Of a stretch of DNA of 64,000 bases, positions 36,025-46,995 are shown one piece after another. Made by a program: the position numbers and the translations under genes. The notes beneath the pieces are model-generated. The model worked only from the letters and a program-made list of their open reading frames with translations, did no database searches and was not told the DNA's origin. Source of the DNA: Strigamia acuminata (Eukaryota > Arthropoda > Chilopoda > Geophilomorpha > Linotaeniidae); assembly GCA_949358305.1 (NCBI GenBank), contig OX442321.1:5047605-5111604 (forward strand). Direction: 5' to 3'. Within the stretch, counting starts at the first letter, position 1, and every line of letters begins with the position of its first letter.

Positions 36025-38613
36025 ATGAGTGGTAAAGTGTTATTTTTGTATGATAAAATATTCAAATACACCGCCATTAACTTGAGAAGTTATCTAGAAA
36101 GATAAAACTCGCCAAGTCATGTCATAAAGTACAGGAAGTTCTCACTAGAGGGTGTTCGCCACCTTTTGAACACGTATTAGGAATCCAGTATCTGAATTAT
36201 CGTCTTTTAATCGATTAAATTAAATTGTTAAATTTATTAGTCGGTTAAAGGATAATATTTATGATATTACGGACCTTTCCAAAAAAGGAAAATACGTAAA
36301 TTGAGATGTTCTATGTTCGATTTAAATATTTAAACTCAACCGTTTAAAAATATTTGATTGTTCAGTGTTTCGCAATAATGACGGTCAGAATATAGACGGA
36401 GTAACTCACCTTACTCCCCTATTTAATATTCCAATCTCTGTAAAGAGAATATCCAGGAAGGAGGACTTAATATATTTATTCCACGATAAATATATTAGAA
36501 TGTTAGCGGTTTATTTGAATTAATACATTTATTTTACAATAAAGGCATTAATTATTGGTGACTTGTTGGTATTTATATGTTTATGTCACGATAAATATAT
36601 TAAGTATCGGCGATTCATCTGGAGTAGGTTATTTTTCGATAACTCTAATTCATTTGATGTGATTTCTCGAATTTAGGAAAGGATCGAGGGCCACGTAGGT
36701 CACCAAATAAACGTCGCCACGTCCATTACGATCACTCGTCGACGTCAGGCGATTCAAGTCCTGACCGCGGTAGGCCGCCCCGAAACGAAGAGACTTCAAG
36801 GTCTGATGGCTTTCAAGCTGTATTGGACTGGGCCAAGGCACGAGGAAAGGAGTTACCCGACTACCTGAGGAAATTGTTAAAGTCTGCAGAGTCAGCGGGA
36901 ACCTATTCTTCCGGCAGAGAATGTGCTCAGGCCATAATGGATTGGGCCAAAGCAAGGGGAAAAGAACTGCCCGACTATCTGAAGAAGTTAGTGAAGTCAG
37001 CGGAAGCTTCGGGAACGTCCTCAAAGGAAAACACGCTTCAAGTCACGATTGGAGACGAGTCCTGGACTCGGCCTTCCACTTCTGCGTCTCAGTCCTCGCA
37101 CTCCAGAGAGAGAAGCAGCCGCTCTGTTCGTACTAGCAATCACCCGTACCGTCCGCATTTCCATTCTGAGAATGAACCACCACGTCCGTTGACTGAACAG
37201 CCACGAGTGGTCTATCATTACTCGTCGCAAAAGCCAGCTCGAACCAATACGAGTTCCAACTGGACGGAATATCGACCGACCCAGTATCGCAGCAGCCATG
37301 TCACTCAGAAAAAGAGAGAGACGAAAGCAGCAGCAAAGCCAGTTCCAGCCAAAACCACGCCGATCCTCCCTAAAGAAAAACTGGACGCAGCCACAGCCGC
37401 AATCGTAAAGGAACTGAAGAAGGCCGCACCAATCGAGGGCACCAAAGCAGAGCGCAGAGAAATTGTGGAAAAGGCCGTTAACGTCATTCTTCCAAAATGT
37501 CGTCTCCCTTACGATGAACGTGTGGAGGTTACGTGCCCGTTTTGCAATGGCGGAGGCTGGGCGATAGGAATCGTGCAAGGATGTCACGCAATGCTGTGCC
37601 CGAATTGTTCCGGGTGGAAAATTCGTGAGAAAATCTCGCCGTGGAATGACAATGTCCTGCCTTACGTGGTGATGGGGACCTCGCAGCCTGGACCCCGTAT
37701 ATGGTCCACCTGCGACCCCTGTCAAGTGATTCACTCCCATTTAGGAGAGGTGATCCTAGTAGACCCACGGTTCATCGTAGACAATCACCGACCCGGCGGT
37801 TACGAGGTTACCACTTGGACTCAGGACGAGGTCCGAATGCTCGCCAATTTAAGCTTAAAAGCTAAAAAGGCAAATGAAGAATTGGAAGTGAAGCAAGCAG
37901 CACAACTGGCGATGACTCCGGTCACCGAGGCAACGATCCAATGTGGAGCCACTCAACCAACTGAGACGTCCAAGACCCCCACACCGGTGGAGTCTCCCAA
38001 GACGGCAACACCTCCACCAGGCCCCCCAGCCAAGAAGTTGCCAGCATTGAAGTCCGTTGTGACGGCGTACCCGTTCATGGTTCCGGCAGGCATCACAAAT
38101 GAACACGCGGCCGAGTGCGAGATTGACCACTACACTCCCATCATCAGGGAAGCCGCCTTGGACATTTCTCGACGATTAAACCAGAAGCGCAACGTTTATT
38201 ACCAGTTGCCCATTCTCGTTATGAGATGGATAATGAATCCACTGCGCACTGAGCCTTTTCCTGTGTTGGAACACATATGGGCGCGCTTGCTCGAACGTGT
38301 GAGCCAACTTCCCGCCGCCATCCATATCCGCGCAGATTGGAGTGTCGAGCTACCGACAGCTGAAGAGGTGTACAACCAGGAACGACAAGCCAGGGACCCA
38401 CCAATTGCTAGCTTGCGCCCGTTACCCGACGGATTCGCCGCCAGAGTTGGTCGACCAAGTACGTCGAGAGGGATTTCCCCGAGTGTGGAGACTCCGCTGC
38501 CGAGAAGTTCGTCGGAGGACTCGACCAAACTTATCATTGACGAGAGTACCGACCCTGAGCCGAACAAGAAGGATGATGGAGAAGCAGATGGCCGCAAAAG
38601 CCCCATCATTTAG
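36025..38613 (+). CDS. Gy-C ORF3, two exons; unknown Cys-containing protein
   Basis: Exon 1 is only 7 nt (ATG AGT G, 36025-36031), followed by the donor GTAAAG. The intron is 36032-36676, ending in AATTTAG. Exon 2 is 36677-38613. Exon 1 leaves one base and exon 2 needs exactly one, so the phase matches and gives 647 codons. The N-terminus is very basic (PRRSPNKRRHVHYDH). A 38-residue segment with DWAKARGKELPDYL is duplicated (about 36820-37020). The middle has a likely zinc-binding cluster (CPFC near 37530, then CHAMLCPNC near 37580-37610). I see no signal peptide or membrane segment. The C-terminal part (ILVMRWI to ARLL) may weakly resemble the end of Gy-B ORF3. Function is unknown. An alternative is that the ORF simply starts at an internal ATG. 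Confidence 0.65.
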
Positions 38614-39360
38614 CCAGAAACGTTACGTCCACGCATCGCGTCGTGTCGGACGATATTCGTCAAGTTGAGTTTTTAGCCTGTTCAGGCGATCAAAACCATT
38701 ATTTATCCGAGGTCGTGTTGTGTTCATTCCTGCTAAACGAACTAATTGTTAAAAAACTTTTATGTTTCTTCACCGAAATGTGCAACTAAAGAGTCGACAC
38801 ATTTTTAAACCGAACTAATTTTTGTAATGAAACTTTTTTTCGTGTTGTTTTCTACAGCCCAGAGGGGCGAATAATTTGAAGAGTTTATTTTTTCAATTTA
38901 AGTTGAACAAAATAATTTAACTGTGATATTTGAGTTTTTCATTTTAACAAATGTAAATTTAATCTTTGTAACCCGAAAATTTTATTGGAACTTGTAATAG
39001 ATCCAGATAACAATATATTATTTAACGATAATTTATGTGTGTTTATTTTTCAAGAAATTAACAAGTTTTGAAAGAATAAAAAGAAAAAAACTTTCGTTTG
39101 AACATTTAATAATTTGGTGATTATTAAAGACTATTTCGGAGTTTAACGTGATGAATAAGTCCCGATGAACTATTATATATTTTCGTACGAAGATATATAA
39201 TATACGAGATGAACTATTAAAATTATATACGGAAAAATATAAATTTCATTAGTTGGTACATGCGTTAGTTGACTCTAACTGAAGAAGATTTGTCATGTAT
39301 CGCAGTGAAGACGAATCAAGAGGGAATATTTTAAGATATGCCCCTTGATAAGGGGGATGT
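38614..39360 (+). other. Gy-C 3' untranslated region and polypurine tract
   Basis: AT-rich, no gene. It ends in AAGGGGGATGT (39350-39360) against the 3' LTR. Immediately before, CCCCTT-GATA-AGGGG (39341-39355) forms a small perfect inverted repeat overlapping the tract. Confidence 0.75.
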
Positions 39361-41057
39361 ATGACGAACACGGTATTGTTTACGCGATATCATGCCAAAT
39401 CCCACCGATAGATGGCGCTGACGACCAAAAGTGGCAAATTCGAACAGAATTTCCAGTTTGATGTAAAATCACATAAAATGCAACTTTTATGTGATTTCAA
39501 TGTAGAGAATCAACTTTATCTTTATTTATTGAAGTAAATATTGATATTAAACTGTTTTGTGACAACTCTTGTCAAGTTATCACAAAACTAGGTTTAGGGG
39601 ATTAACTCACCCCTCTGCACCTGCTTCCAGCTCGGACCCCCCTTGGTTAAGTTGAAAGACTTAATCCAAAAGTGTTCCTCGCTATCCAGTTCCTGTCCTG
39701 ACCTAGCAGAGAGCTATGGCCTGTGTATCCAGTTCCTGTTGACCACCTGGACTGGAAATGTGTCCTGAGTATCCCATCACTCTGACCAGTGATTGGAGGG
39801 ATTCAGGGGACCACTGCTCTCATTGGAGCAATGGTCAAGCTATTGTCCACCATGAGTATATATTTCCTTGCAACAGGAAGTAACTCGCTCTTGACCAGAT
39901 ATTTGACTATATGTTTTCTTGAGCCCATTCTACTACTCCGGTTGTCATGTTGATTGCGCAGACACTTGCTTGTCTGTTGATTGCGCAGTCAATGCCCCTT
40001 ATACTGCGGGCCTATGACAACCTACATACGGCGTACACTTGACGTGGAGATGGGTGATATGATGCCTCCATGTCCGGGTGCCCGATGACGGCTGTGTGGC
40101 CGTGAGGAGATCAGGTCGCGGCGATGAGTAGTAAGAATCCCGTCGGGCCGGATATAATTCAACAAGTGTTCCACAAGGCCTGCCAGTTACAGTAAACCAC
40201 GGCTGCCGAACAGCGTGTCGAAAATGTAACATTAGGGTTGAAATAACTAAACTCGGAAAAGTTTAGTTAGATTAAATCCCCAGCTAGTTTATGTCACAAC
40301 TCAGCATTGTGCATAAACATGGATACTTCTTCCAGAACTGTACAAAACTGAAGACTAGCTACATTAGCATTTACTTGCCAGTAAATGTGTAGCTAAATTG
40401 CCAACTTTATGTAAGCAGAATTATTACGAGTATTTACTGAAAAGTAATACTCTAATAAATGCATCCATTGCACGGAACCAGAAGTTATGATTGTAAACTT
40501 GCAACAGTTTACTCTCGTATGAAGAACCATTTGACGTATCACACCAATTATAGATGTCTTAAAACATCTATAAGAGGTCAATTGGTAAATGGCTCTCACA
40601 GGCCATTTAAACCAATAACCGCCCCAAGGTTGTGGCGATGCAGATACAGTCAACCGGAAGTCCTCGGATACTAACCTTTTCATTACAGATTCGAACCAGG
40701 ACCAAATAATCAACCGATTCAGACGACATCTTACCAGGACGAAGCCGATTGATACTATTATAGCGCCGCACAGGCAACTATATGTATAGTTTAATCGATA
40801 GTAATTTGGCCATTTGTCGGCATAATTATTGTATAATTATATTTGATGCAAAATTGATTAATATAATCACTTTTCGGTGATTATATTTAGATATCAATAA
40901 ATATGTTATGTCTTGATAACCACCGGTTTCATTATTTTACCCAGTTCACACTTTAGGTTTGTTAACTTATCTCTCAACTACTAGAATTGATAGACTTGCT
41001 TGTTATGCCAAAATACACATTTTGAGCGGATAGCGTCATCGAAAGGTCATCGTCACA
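39361..41057 (+). repeat. Gy-C 3' LTR
   Basis: The 1697-bp partner of 25771-27467. No difference was seen by eye, and small ORFs inside both copies give identical translations. It is followed by CTCTA, the right copy of the target duplication with one mismatch, and then BTB-2 upstream flank. Confidence 0.92.
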
Positions 41058-41406
41058 CTCTAAATAAACAACAAACCAAGAATATATCCTTGAAGAAACC
41101 CTACAAGCATAAACAATCATGGTTTTAGATAAAAATTAAAAATCATATCATTTTATCATCATAAACCGGATACTGGTATTTTTAAAAAATTCTCAACCGG
41201 CAGCGCCAGCTTGCGGAAGAATTCAAAACCATTTCACTGATACAAGACCCACGTGTTCGTGACTCCAGTGCCCAAAAATTAAAAGCAGGACACTACTGAT
41301 TGAGTCGCGTCAATTTGCAAACGTTTGTATAGCTGCGTAAACAATAATGTAAACAATAATCATCAATAACAATAATACTTTCTCTTTTACAGAAAAAATT
41401 GTACAA
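41058..41406 (+). promoter_or_regulatory. BTB-2 upstream region with 5' UTR intron
   Basis: From about 41160 it matches the BTB-1 and BTB-4 upstream block (ATAAACCGGATACTGG onward). The 5' UTR intron is 41323-41392 (70 bp) with donor GTTTGT and acceptor CTCTTTTACAG. The ATG follows 14 nt later. Confidence 0.6.
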
Positions 41407-42327
41407 ATGGCCGAACACCCCAAACAGATGCTAATTGTACAAAACTTGGAAGAATACCGTCAAAACCAAACGTCTACTGATATCGTCATGGAGTGCGAAG
41501 GAGGCCTTGTCCACGCACATCGCTTCGTTTTAATGGCCGCTTCTCCATACTTTGAGAAGATGTTCACCGTTGATATGTCGGAGAAAAATACCGGACGTGT
41601 TCAATTTCCAAAAAATTCAAGGAATGTGATCGATATGATCGTCAAATATCTCTACGTCGCTCGCATCCCAAATTTGGAGGCCGATTGCGACTCCTTGTGA
41701 GAGTTGATCGCAACTAGTCGTATGATGGATCTGGGAGATTTCCACGTCGAGTGCTGGAAACTGAGTTGCCGAAACGTAAATGTTGAAACATTTGTCGCAT
41801 TGTGGGCTATCGGAGTCGACAACGGTTTGGACAAAGAAGGCTCGATCCAAAGTTATGCTCAAAATAATCTTGAGGAAATTTCAATATTTGCAAATCTTCA
41901 AGATTTAACCGAACCTCAGATGACTAAACTGATCGACTGTGTTGACCAACAAATATTTTGCAAACAATGCATTCGATGTATCATGAAATGGCAATCAAGT
42001 GGCACCGAAGAAGTTGTCGTCAAGTTATTTGAGAAACTTGACCTGCGACATTTAGATGACGAATCCTTGCATGATTTGTTAACGAGTAATTGCAGCAGTG
42101 ACAAGAACGATGTTGTTGGAAACATTCTGACTCGAGAAGTTCTGGCACGTTTTCCCAACTTGTTCGCAGCAAAGCGAGCACGAGCAGTAAAGGCGAATAT
42201 TTGTAAAGAGATAATTGCTACCGGTAATTATAATGCGAGATGCATGTCCGACTACTACGGAAAGTGCTGTACTGCACAACCAGCTTTGCAAAAGGTAAAA
42301 GCTTTATGCGATCAATTATTGGAATAA
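41407..42327 (+). pseudogene. BTB-2: BTB/BACK gene with one in-frame TGA
   Basis: The frame is continuous from the ATG at 41407 to the TAA at 42325, except for TGA at 41698-41700. BTB-4 has CGA (Arg) at that site, so a single C-to-T change explains it. The BTB domain (about residues 20-90) has the typical VHAHRFVLMAASPYFEKMF, and the BACK region follows (MDLGDFHVECWKLSC). The C-terminal third is Cys-rich (CVDQQIFCKQCIRC). The stop falls between BTB and BACK and would leave a 97-residue BTB-only protein. The last codon overlaps AATAAA, a possible polyadenylation signal. It is probably a young pseudogene; readthrough cannot be excluded. Confidence 0.88.
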
Positions 42328-43116
42328 AAATACAACAATTTCAAAATTTTTTTTTTATTTTTTTTTTTAATTCTCGTATTCTTCACTAAAATATATTTAT
42401 GTGATGCGATATTTCTTGAATGTCACAAACAGTTTACAACTTTACACAAAATCAGCTAAAACTCGATAGAATTATTTCACCAGCTTAAATAATACCCCCA
42501 TATAGAATTTCTAAACATCAAAATCATGATCAAAAACGAAAATCTTCCATCTAATAAACATTTAATGCAATCAAAACAACGATATCCAGCGAAACAAATC
42601 TATATAGCAACAAAACAAAACACTTTAAACATTTATCATTGATATATCACACGATTAAATCGAAATAAATATTCCAAAAGCTAAAATAATTATTGCACCG
42701 ACTAATATTAATAATAATAATAAATTCTTTTTTTTTCATATAAAATTATAACATCCACTAAACCACACTTGACTACCACAACCAACGAAGGGAATCAAAA
42801 TGGCGTCCAAAATGGCTGTTGTACAAAAATCGGATAATTTTGTAAAATTATTTAACATAGGCCACACTGGTATATTCTAAAATAAAATTCACACAGGAAA
42901 TTTGACAGATTTCTGCACAGAGTAAAACAATAAATAAATAATGTAACTTACTTATACCGGGGTTTACTCATTCATTTCCAACTGTCACTAATGGCTCACT
43001 TGCGGGAAATTACGTTCTGAAATTTACATTATAAAAAAAATTATTTTACCTATTATTACGGCAATCTGAATAACTTTTATTCATGCACCGACCTTATTTG
43101 CTTGGTCGTATTTCAG
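42328..43116. other. BTB-2 downstream flank and sequence before BTB-3
   Basis: The first part, to about 42745, matches the BTB-1 3' flank without its 455-bp insertion. The rest has short pieces of the common upstream flank (TGCACAGAGTAAAA near 42914) but no BTB domain. No gene is seen. Confidence 0.5.
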
Positions 43117-43512
43117 ATGGCTAAACTGATCGAATGTGTTGACCAACAAACATTTTGCAAACATTGCATTCGATGCATCTTCAAGTGGAAATCGAGCAGC
43201 GACGAAGAAGCTGCCGTTAAGTTACTTGAGAAACTTGACCTGCAGCATTTAGATGACGAATCCTTGCACAATTTCTTAACGCCTAATTGCAGCAACGACA
43301 AGGCGGATACTATCGAAAAAGTTCTCTCTCAAGAAGCTCTGGCACGTTTTCCCAAATTGTGCAAAGCAAAAGCAAAAGTTTGTAGAGAGATATTTGCTAA
43401 TTGTGATGCGCGATGCAATTACAACCACAATGGGTGTAATGCAGCACGAGCTTTGCAACAGATAAAAGCTAGATGCGATAAATTATTGAAATCTCATAAC
43501 GGACAACTGTAA
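43117..43512 (+). pseudogene. BTB-3: C-terminal fragment of a BTB/BACK gene
   Basis: 131 codons corresponding to the last third of the family, from MAKLIECVDQQ to the stop at 43510. The BTB domain and most of BACK are absent. Homology to the intact copies begins exactly at CAG-ATG, preceded here by GTATTTCAG, a good 3' splice site. It could therefore be a surviving terminal exon or simply a truncation. The sequence is more diverged than BTB-1, -2 and -4 (for example KSHNGQL at its end) but open throughout, so a truncated product is possible. Confidence 0.65.
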
Positions 43513-44356
43513 AATAAGCAAAATATTTATCCCAACACAAATAATGTGAAAGAAAAATTTTTTTTTTGTCTTTTATCTGAATTTTTTTTTCATGTATCAT
43601 TAATAATTAAAGATTGTGTTATGTTCTCAATTAAGGTCGGGCAGATCAAACCTCGTAGATAGTTGCGGTGTTTATTTCGATTTCGGCAATCAGTAACTTA
43701 CATGCATTTCAGCATTAATTTTGCAGTTTTTTATCGCTTCGATATTTGGAATTGTATTTTGCATCATATCATATGTTTGCTATATTATTACGTATATTGT
43801 CAGCACGTGCTTTGCATTAGTTATTATTTCAGACACATAAAATACAACTGATTTTATATTTATTATTTTAATCACGACAGATGGCTACTTGTATTTCATT
43901 TGTTTCTATTAAAATTTTAATGCATAAATGCCATAAGACCTTTCGTTGCGTCGCTTACTTCAACTTGGAGTTGAAGCAGGGCGTCAACGTCAAGAAAATC
44001 ATATCATTTTTAAATTTAAATTTGCAAATAGCAACTAACTAATTACACAATTGTACTGCTAGCTGCACAGAGTAAAATATTGAAAAATGATAAACCGGAT
44101 ACTGGTATTTTTAAAAAAAATTCCAACTTGCAACGCCAGCTTGCGGAAGAATTCAAAACTATTTCAACTGATACAAGACCCACGTGTTTGTTAATGCTTT
44201 ATTTTTATTCAAGTGCTCAAAAATAAAAGCAGGACACTACTGATTGAGTTGCGTCAATTTTCAAACGTTTGTATAGCTGTGTAAACAATAATGTAAACAA
44301 TAATCATTAATAACAATAATACTTTAGTTTTCTCTTTACAGAAAAAAATTATACAA
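43513..44356 (+). promoter_or_regulatory. Intergenic region and BTB-4 upstream block with 5' UTR intron
   Basis: The shared upstream block starts near 44050 (ACAATTGTACTGC). The 5' UTR intron is 44268-44341 (74 bp, donor GTTTGT, acceptor TCTCTTTACAG). The sequence before 44050 is AT-rich with no recognised gene. Confidence 0.55.
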
Positions 44357-44447
44357 ATGGCCGAATACCACAAACAGGTGCTACTAAAGATGGAAGAATT
44401 CCGTCATGACCAATCGTCTACTGATATCGTCATGGAGTGCAAAGGAG

Positions 44448-44684
44448 TGTTGTACATCTCAAAAGAACACACGTACTGAAAGGTTGAAAATTGACAAGTG
44501 AGTTTTATTTCTGAACAGGGGGGTTAAATACAGTTTGTGGAGTCAAAACGAAATTCTCTCATTGGTTGTTTAGTTGAGGTCAGTGACAGTTCACGACCCT
44601 GCTCTTCTTCTCTCCCTTTGTCCATAACGTCCTGTTCCTAATCCTTTAATGTCAGTAGCAATATTGGCGCCTGTCAATCTAACA
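44448..44684 (-). repeat. Cop-X 3' LTR
   Basis: 237 bp, preceded on the plus strand by the target duplication AGGAG (44443-44447). The adjoining minus-strand tract GTAGAAGGGATT is the likely polypurine tract. Confidence 0.94.
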
Positions 44685-44725
44685 AATCCCTTCTACAGGT
44701 CGTCAATGTTGCTCGATGGAATACT

Positions 44726-46256
44726 TCATTCGTTCTTCTTGATTCCCAGTCCGATCATGTTTCTCTCCAATGGTGGTCCGGCTAGCGGTTTAGTCAGGAA
44801 ATCCGCAAGCATGGTTTCTCCAGGAACGTGTTTTATGTTAATTCGTCCGCCTTCAATCTCATCTTTAATCTGATGTATTCTCCGGTTGTGATATTTTGAT
44901 CTTGCTTTTTGCGGTCCCTTTTTCAGCAATTGCGTCGCGTTCAGGCTGTTACAGAACACGGTTGCCTGTTTCTCTTGGCGTTGGGGTGTGATAAAGTCCC
45001 TCAGATTCTGTGTCCAAACCAAGTCTTTTATGCCTTCTGAGAGCGCATGCATCTCGCTCTCGGTGCTTGATGATGCGACTGTGCTCTGCTTCTTGCACCT
45101 CCAATTTATGATTGCCGTCCCGTCCATTATTATGAATCCAGAAAATGATTTCGCGTCCTCTGTTCGATCCCAGCTGGCATCGGTGTATGCGTGTAAATCT
45201 CTGGTTTCTTTTCGATTTGTCAGTCTGTAATCGATTGTTCCTTTCAAATACTTCAGGATGCGCTTCAACGCGCAATAATGCATTTGCTTCGGCTTGCAAT
45301 TGTACTGCGACAATGCGCTCATCGCGAAGCTCAAGTCGGGACGTGTGTTCGTTGCCAAGTACATTATTTTTCCAATTAGTTCTTGGTATGACTTTGGATT
45401 GACTTCTGGACTTTCTTCGTGTTCGTCCAATTTTTGATTGGGGTCCATGGGTGTATTTTTGGGGTTGCAATCCTCCATTCCGTATTGCAGTAATATGTCC
45501 TCGATATATTTGGTCTGGTGCAACTGGATTTCCCCTCCGTCCCATGTCGCTTGGATCCCCACAATTGATGACAGTGGTCCCATACTCAACAGCTCAATTT
45601 CTTCGCGAATTTTTTCAATTATCATTTTTTCAAATCTGGCGCTGGATGCGGATACGAGGGCGTCATCTACGTAGACCCCCATCAGCATATATTCCTCTCC
45701 TTTGCGTATCATAAACAGGCACGGGTCGTCTGGTGACTGTTCAAACTTGACTCCCTTTAAAACTTCCGTGAGCTTTTCGTACCAGCAGCGGCCTGATTGT
45801 TTAAATCCGTATATACTCTTCAAAAGTTGGCATATCTGCTTCCCATCTCCCTCTGTATATCCGGTTGGCTGTTCCATGAATATGGTTTCCTCGAGTTCGC
45901 CGTGTAGGTAAGCTGCTTTTACATCGTATTGATTCAGTGTCCAGCCTCGCTTAATCGCGTCGTTGATTAGCATACGCATCGTTTCGATTCGGATCACGGG
46001 CGCGAAGGTTGTGTCGTAATCGTGGCCCCATCGTTGCGTATAACCGGCGGCGACTAGTCTCGCCTTGAATCGTTGAGCTCTAGTGTTCGGGTTGGATTTT
46101 ATTTTAAATACCCATTTGCATTTTACAGTTTTCCCTCCTGCAGGGAGCTTTGTAATTTTCCAGACCCGGTGGTGCTTCATTGATGCGATTTCTTCATCCG
46201 TGGCTTTCTTCCACTCCTCGGAATTCACTGATTTCATGGCCTCATCGTACGTGGTG
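44726..46256 (-). pseudogene. Cop-X pol, RT and RNase H part
   Basis: The frame continues Cop-X pol after the Cop-Y insertion, opening with TTYDEAMKSVNSEEWKKA, the usual start of copia RT. YVDD of the reverse transcriptase lies in MGVYVDDALVSAS (near 45675). RNase H follows with YTDASWDRTED (near 45180) and STVASSSTESEMHAL. It ends at 44726 after FLTKPLAGPPLE, a typical copia terminus (DFLTKPL). No further stop is visible. It cannot be translated with the upstream part because of Cop-Y. Confidence 0.93.
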
Positions 46257-46261
46257 GGTTC

Positions 46262-46779
46262 TGAACGTTAGTAGCAGAGGCGAGCGGCGCGAATTCGGTA
46301 TAAACCGAGTGTGTGGAAGCGAAAATGGCGGCGTCGTGTCTCTGACACGAACGTAAATGCGACGTGACTGATTTTAAACAAAGCGCGCGGCGAAATGCCG
46401 CTTATATGCGCTGAAATAGCACAGAAGGTGCTCTAAACTAATACTAAAGACTCTAAAATAATAGGCATTTAATACAAACAAGAAAAAGCTTACATATGGC
46501 ATCCTTTTCTAAGGGAAAATCAACAGGAGAGCACACATTGCTGTGCGCGGCCATCTTGGATGGGAAAAACATAAGCAACGACACCTTGTGTCGGAATTAT
46601 GCATTACATAAATATAAAACTAGGGAATGCATGATGCTTCATGCTTAAATACATAAAGCAAACATAATACCAGAGTAAACAAACATGTGAATTAATACAT
46701 CGAGATAATTAAACTAAACAATCAAAATGTGATTCTATATCACATCGACATAAAACATTTGGGTTTCTAAAAACCAACA
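46262..46779 (-). repeat. Cop-Y 3' LTR
   Basis: 518 bp, TGAACG...CCAACA on the plus strand, offset 6804 bp from the partner copy with no difference seen. It adjoins the minus-strand polypurine tract at about 46780-46793. Confidence 0.94.
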
Positions 46780-46995
46780 ATTCCCCCTTTCGATGGAAAT
46801 AGAATCGGGGAGATAATGGACAGATACTGGAATTACAGTGTATAAGAGATAAAACAGAAATAATAAAATCGAATCATCGAGCCGGGTACTATAATTGAAG
46901 AACGCTACATAAGCCCGAATATTCCCACTGGAACTCGATGATCCTCACAATTGGGAATAAGAAATAAAGAAAGTCACAATAAAGTCACGGTGAAA

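Larger units (their letters stand above)
25771..41057 (+). mobile_element. Gy-C: complete Ty3/gypsy element with spliced ORF3
   Basis: Two 1697-bp direct repeats (25771-27467 and 39361-41057) that look identical by eye flank gag, pol and ORF3, all on the plus strand. Flanks are CTCTT on the left and CTCTA on the right, a near-perfect 5-bp target duplication. The primer site resembles tRNA-Gln, and the polypurine tract is AAGGGGGATGT. All three genes are open, so the copy may be recent and possibly functional. It inserted between BTB-1 and BTB-2 and separates them by 15 kb. Its LTR shares modules with NA-1 (AAGGTTGTGGCG, ATTGGAGGGATTC), making it the candidate driver for that element. Confidence 0.93.

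Noticed and set aside
41698-41700. Selenocysteine codon in BTB-2
   Set aside because: BTB-4 has a normal Arg codon at this position, so a point mutation is simpler.
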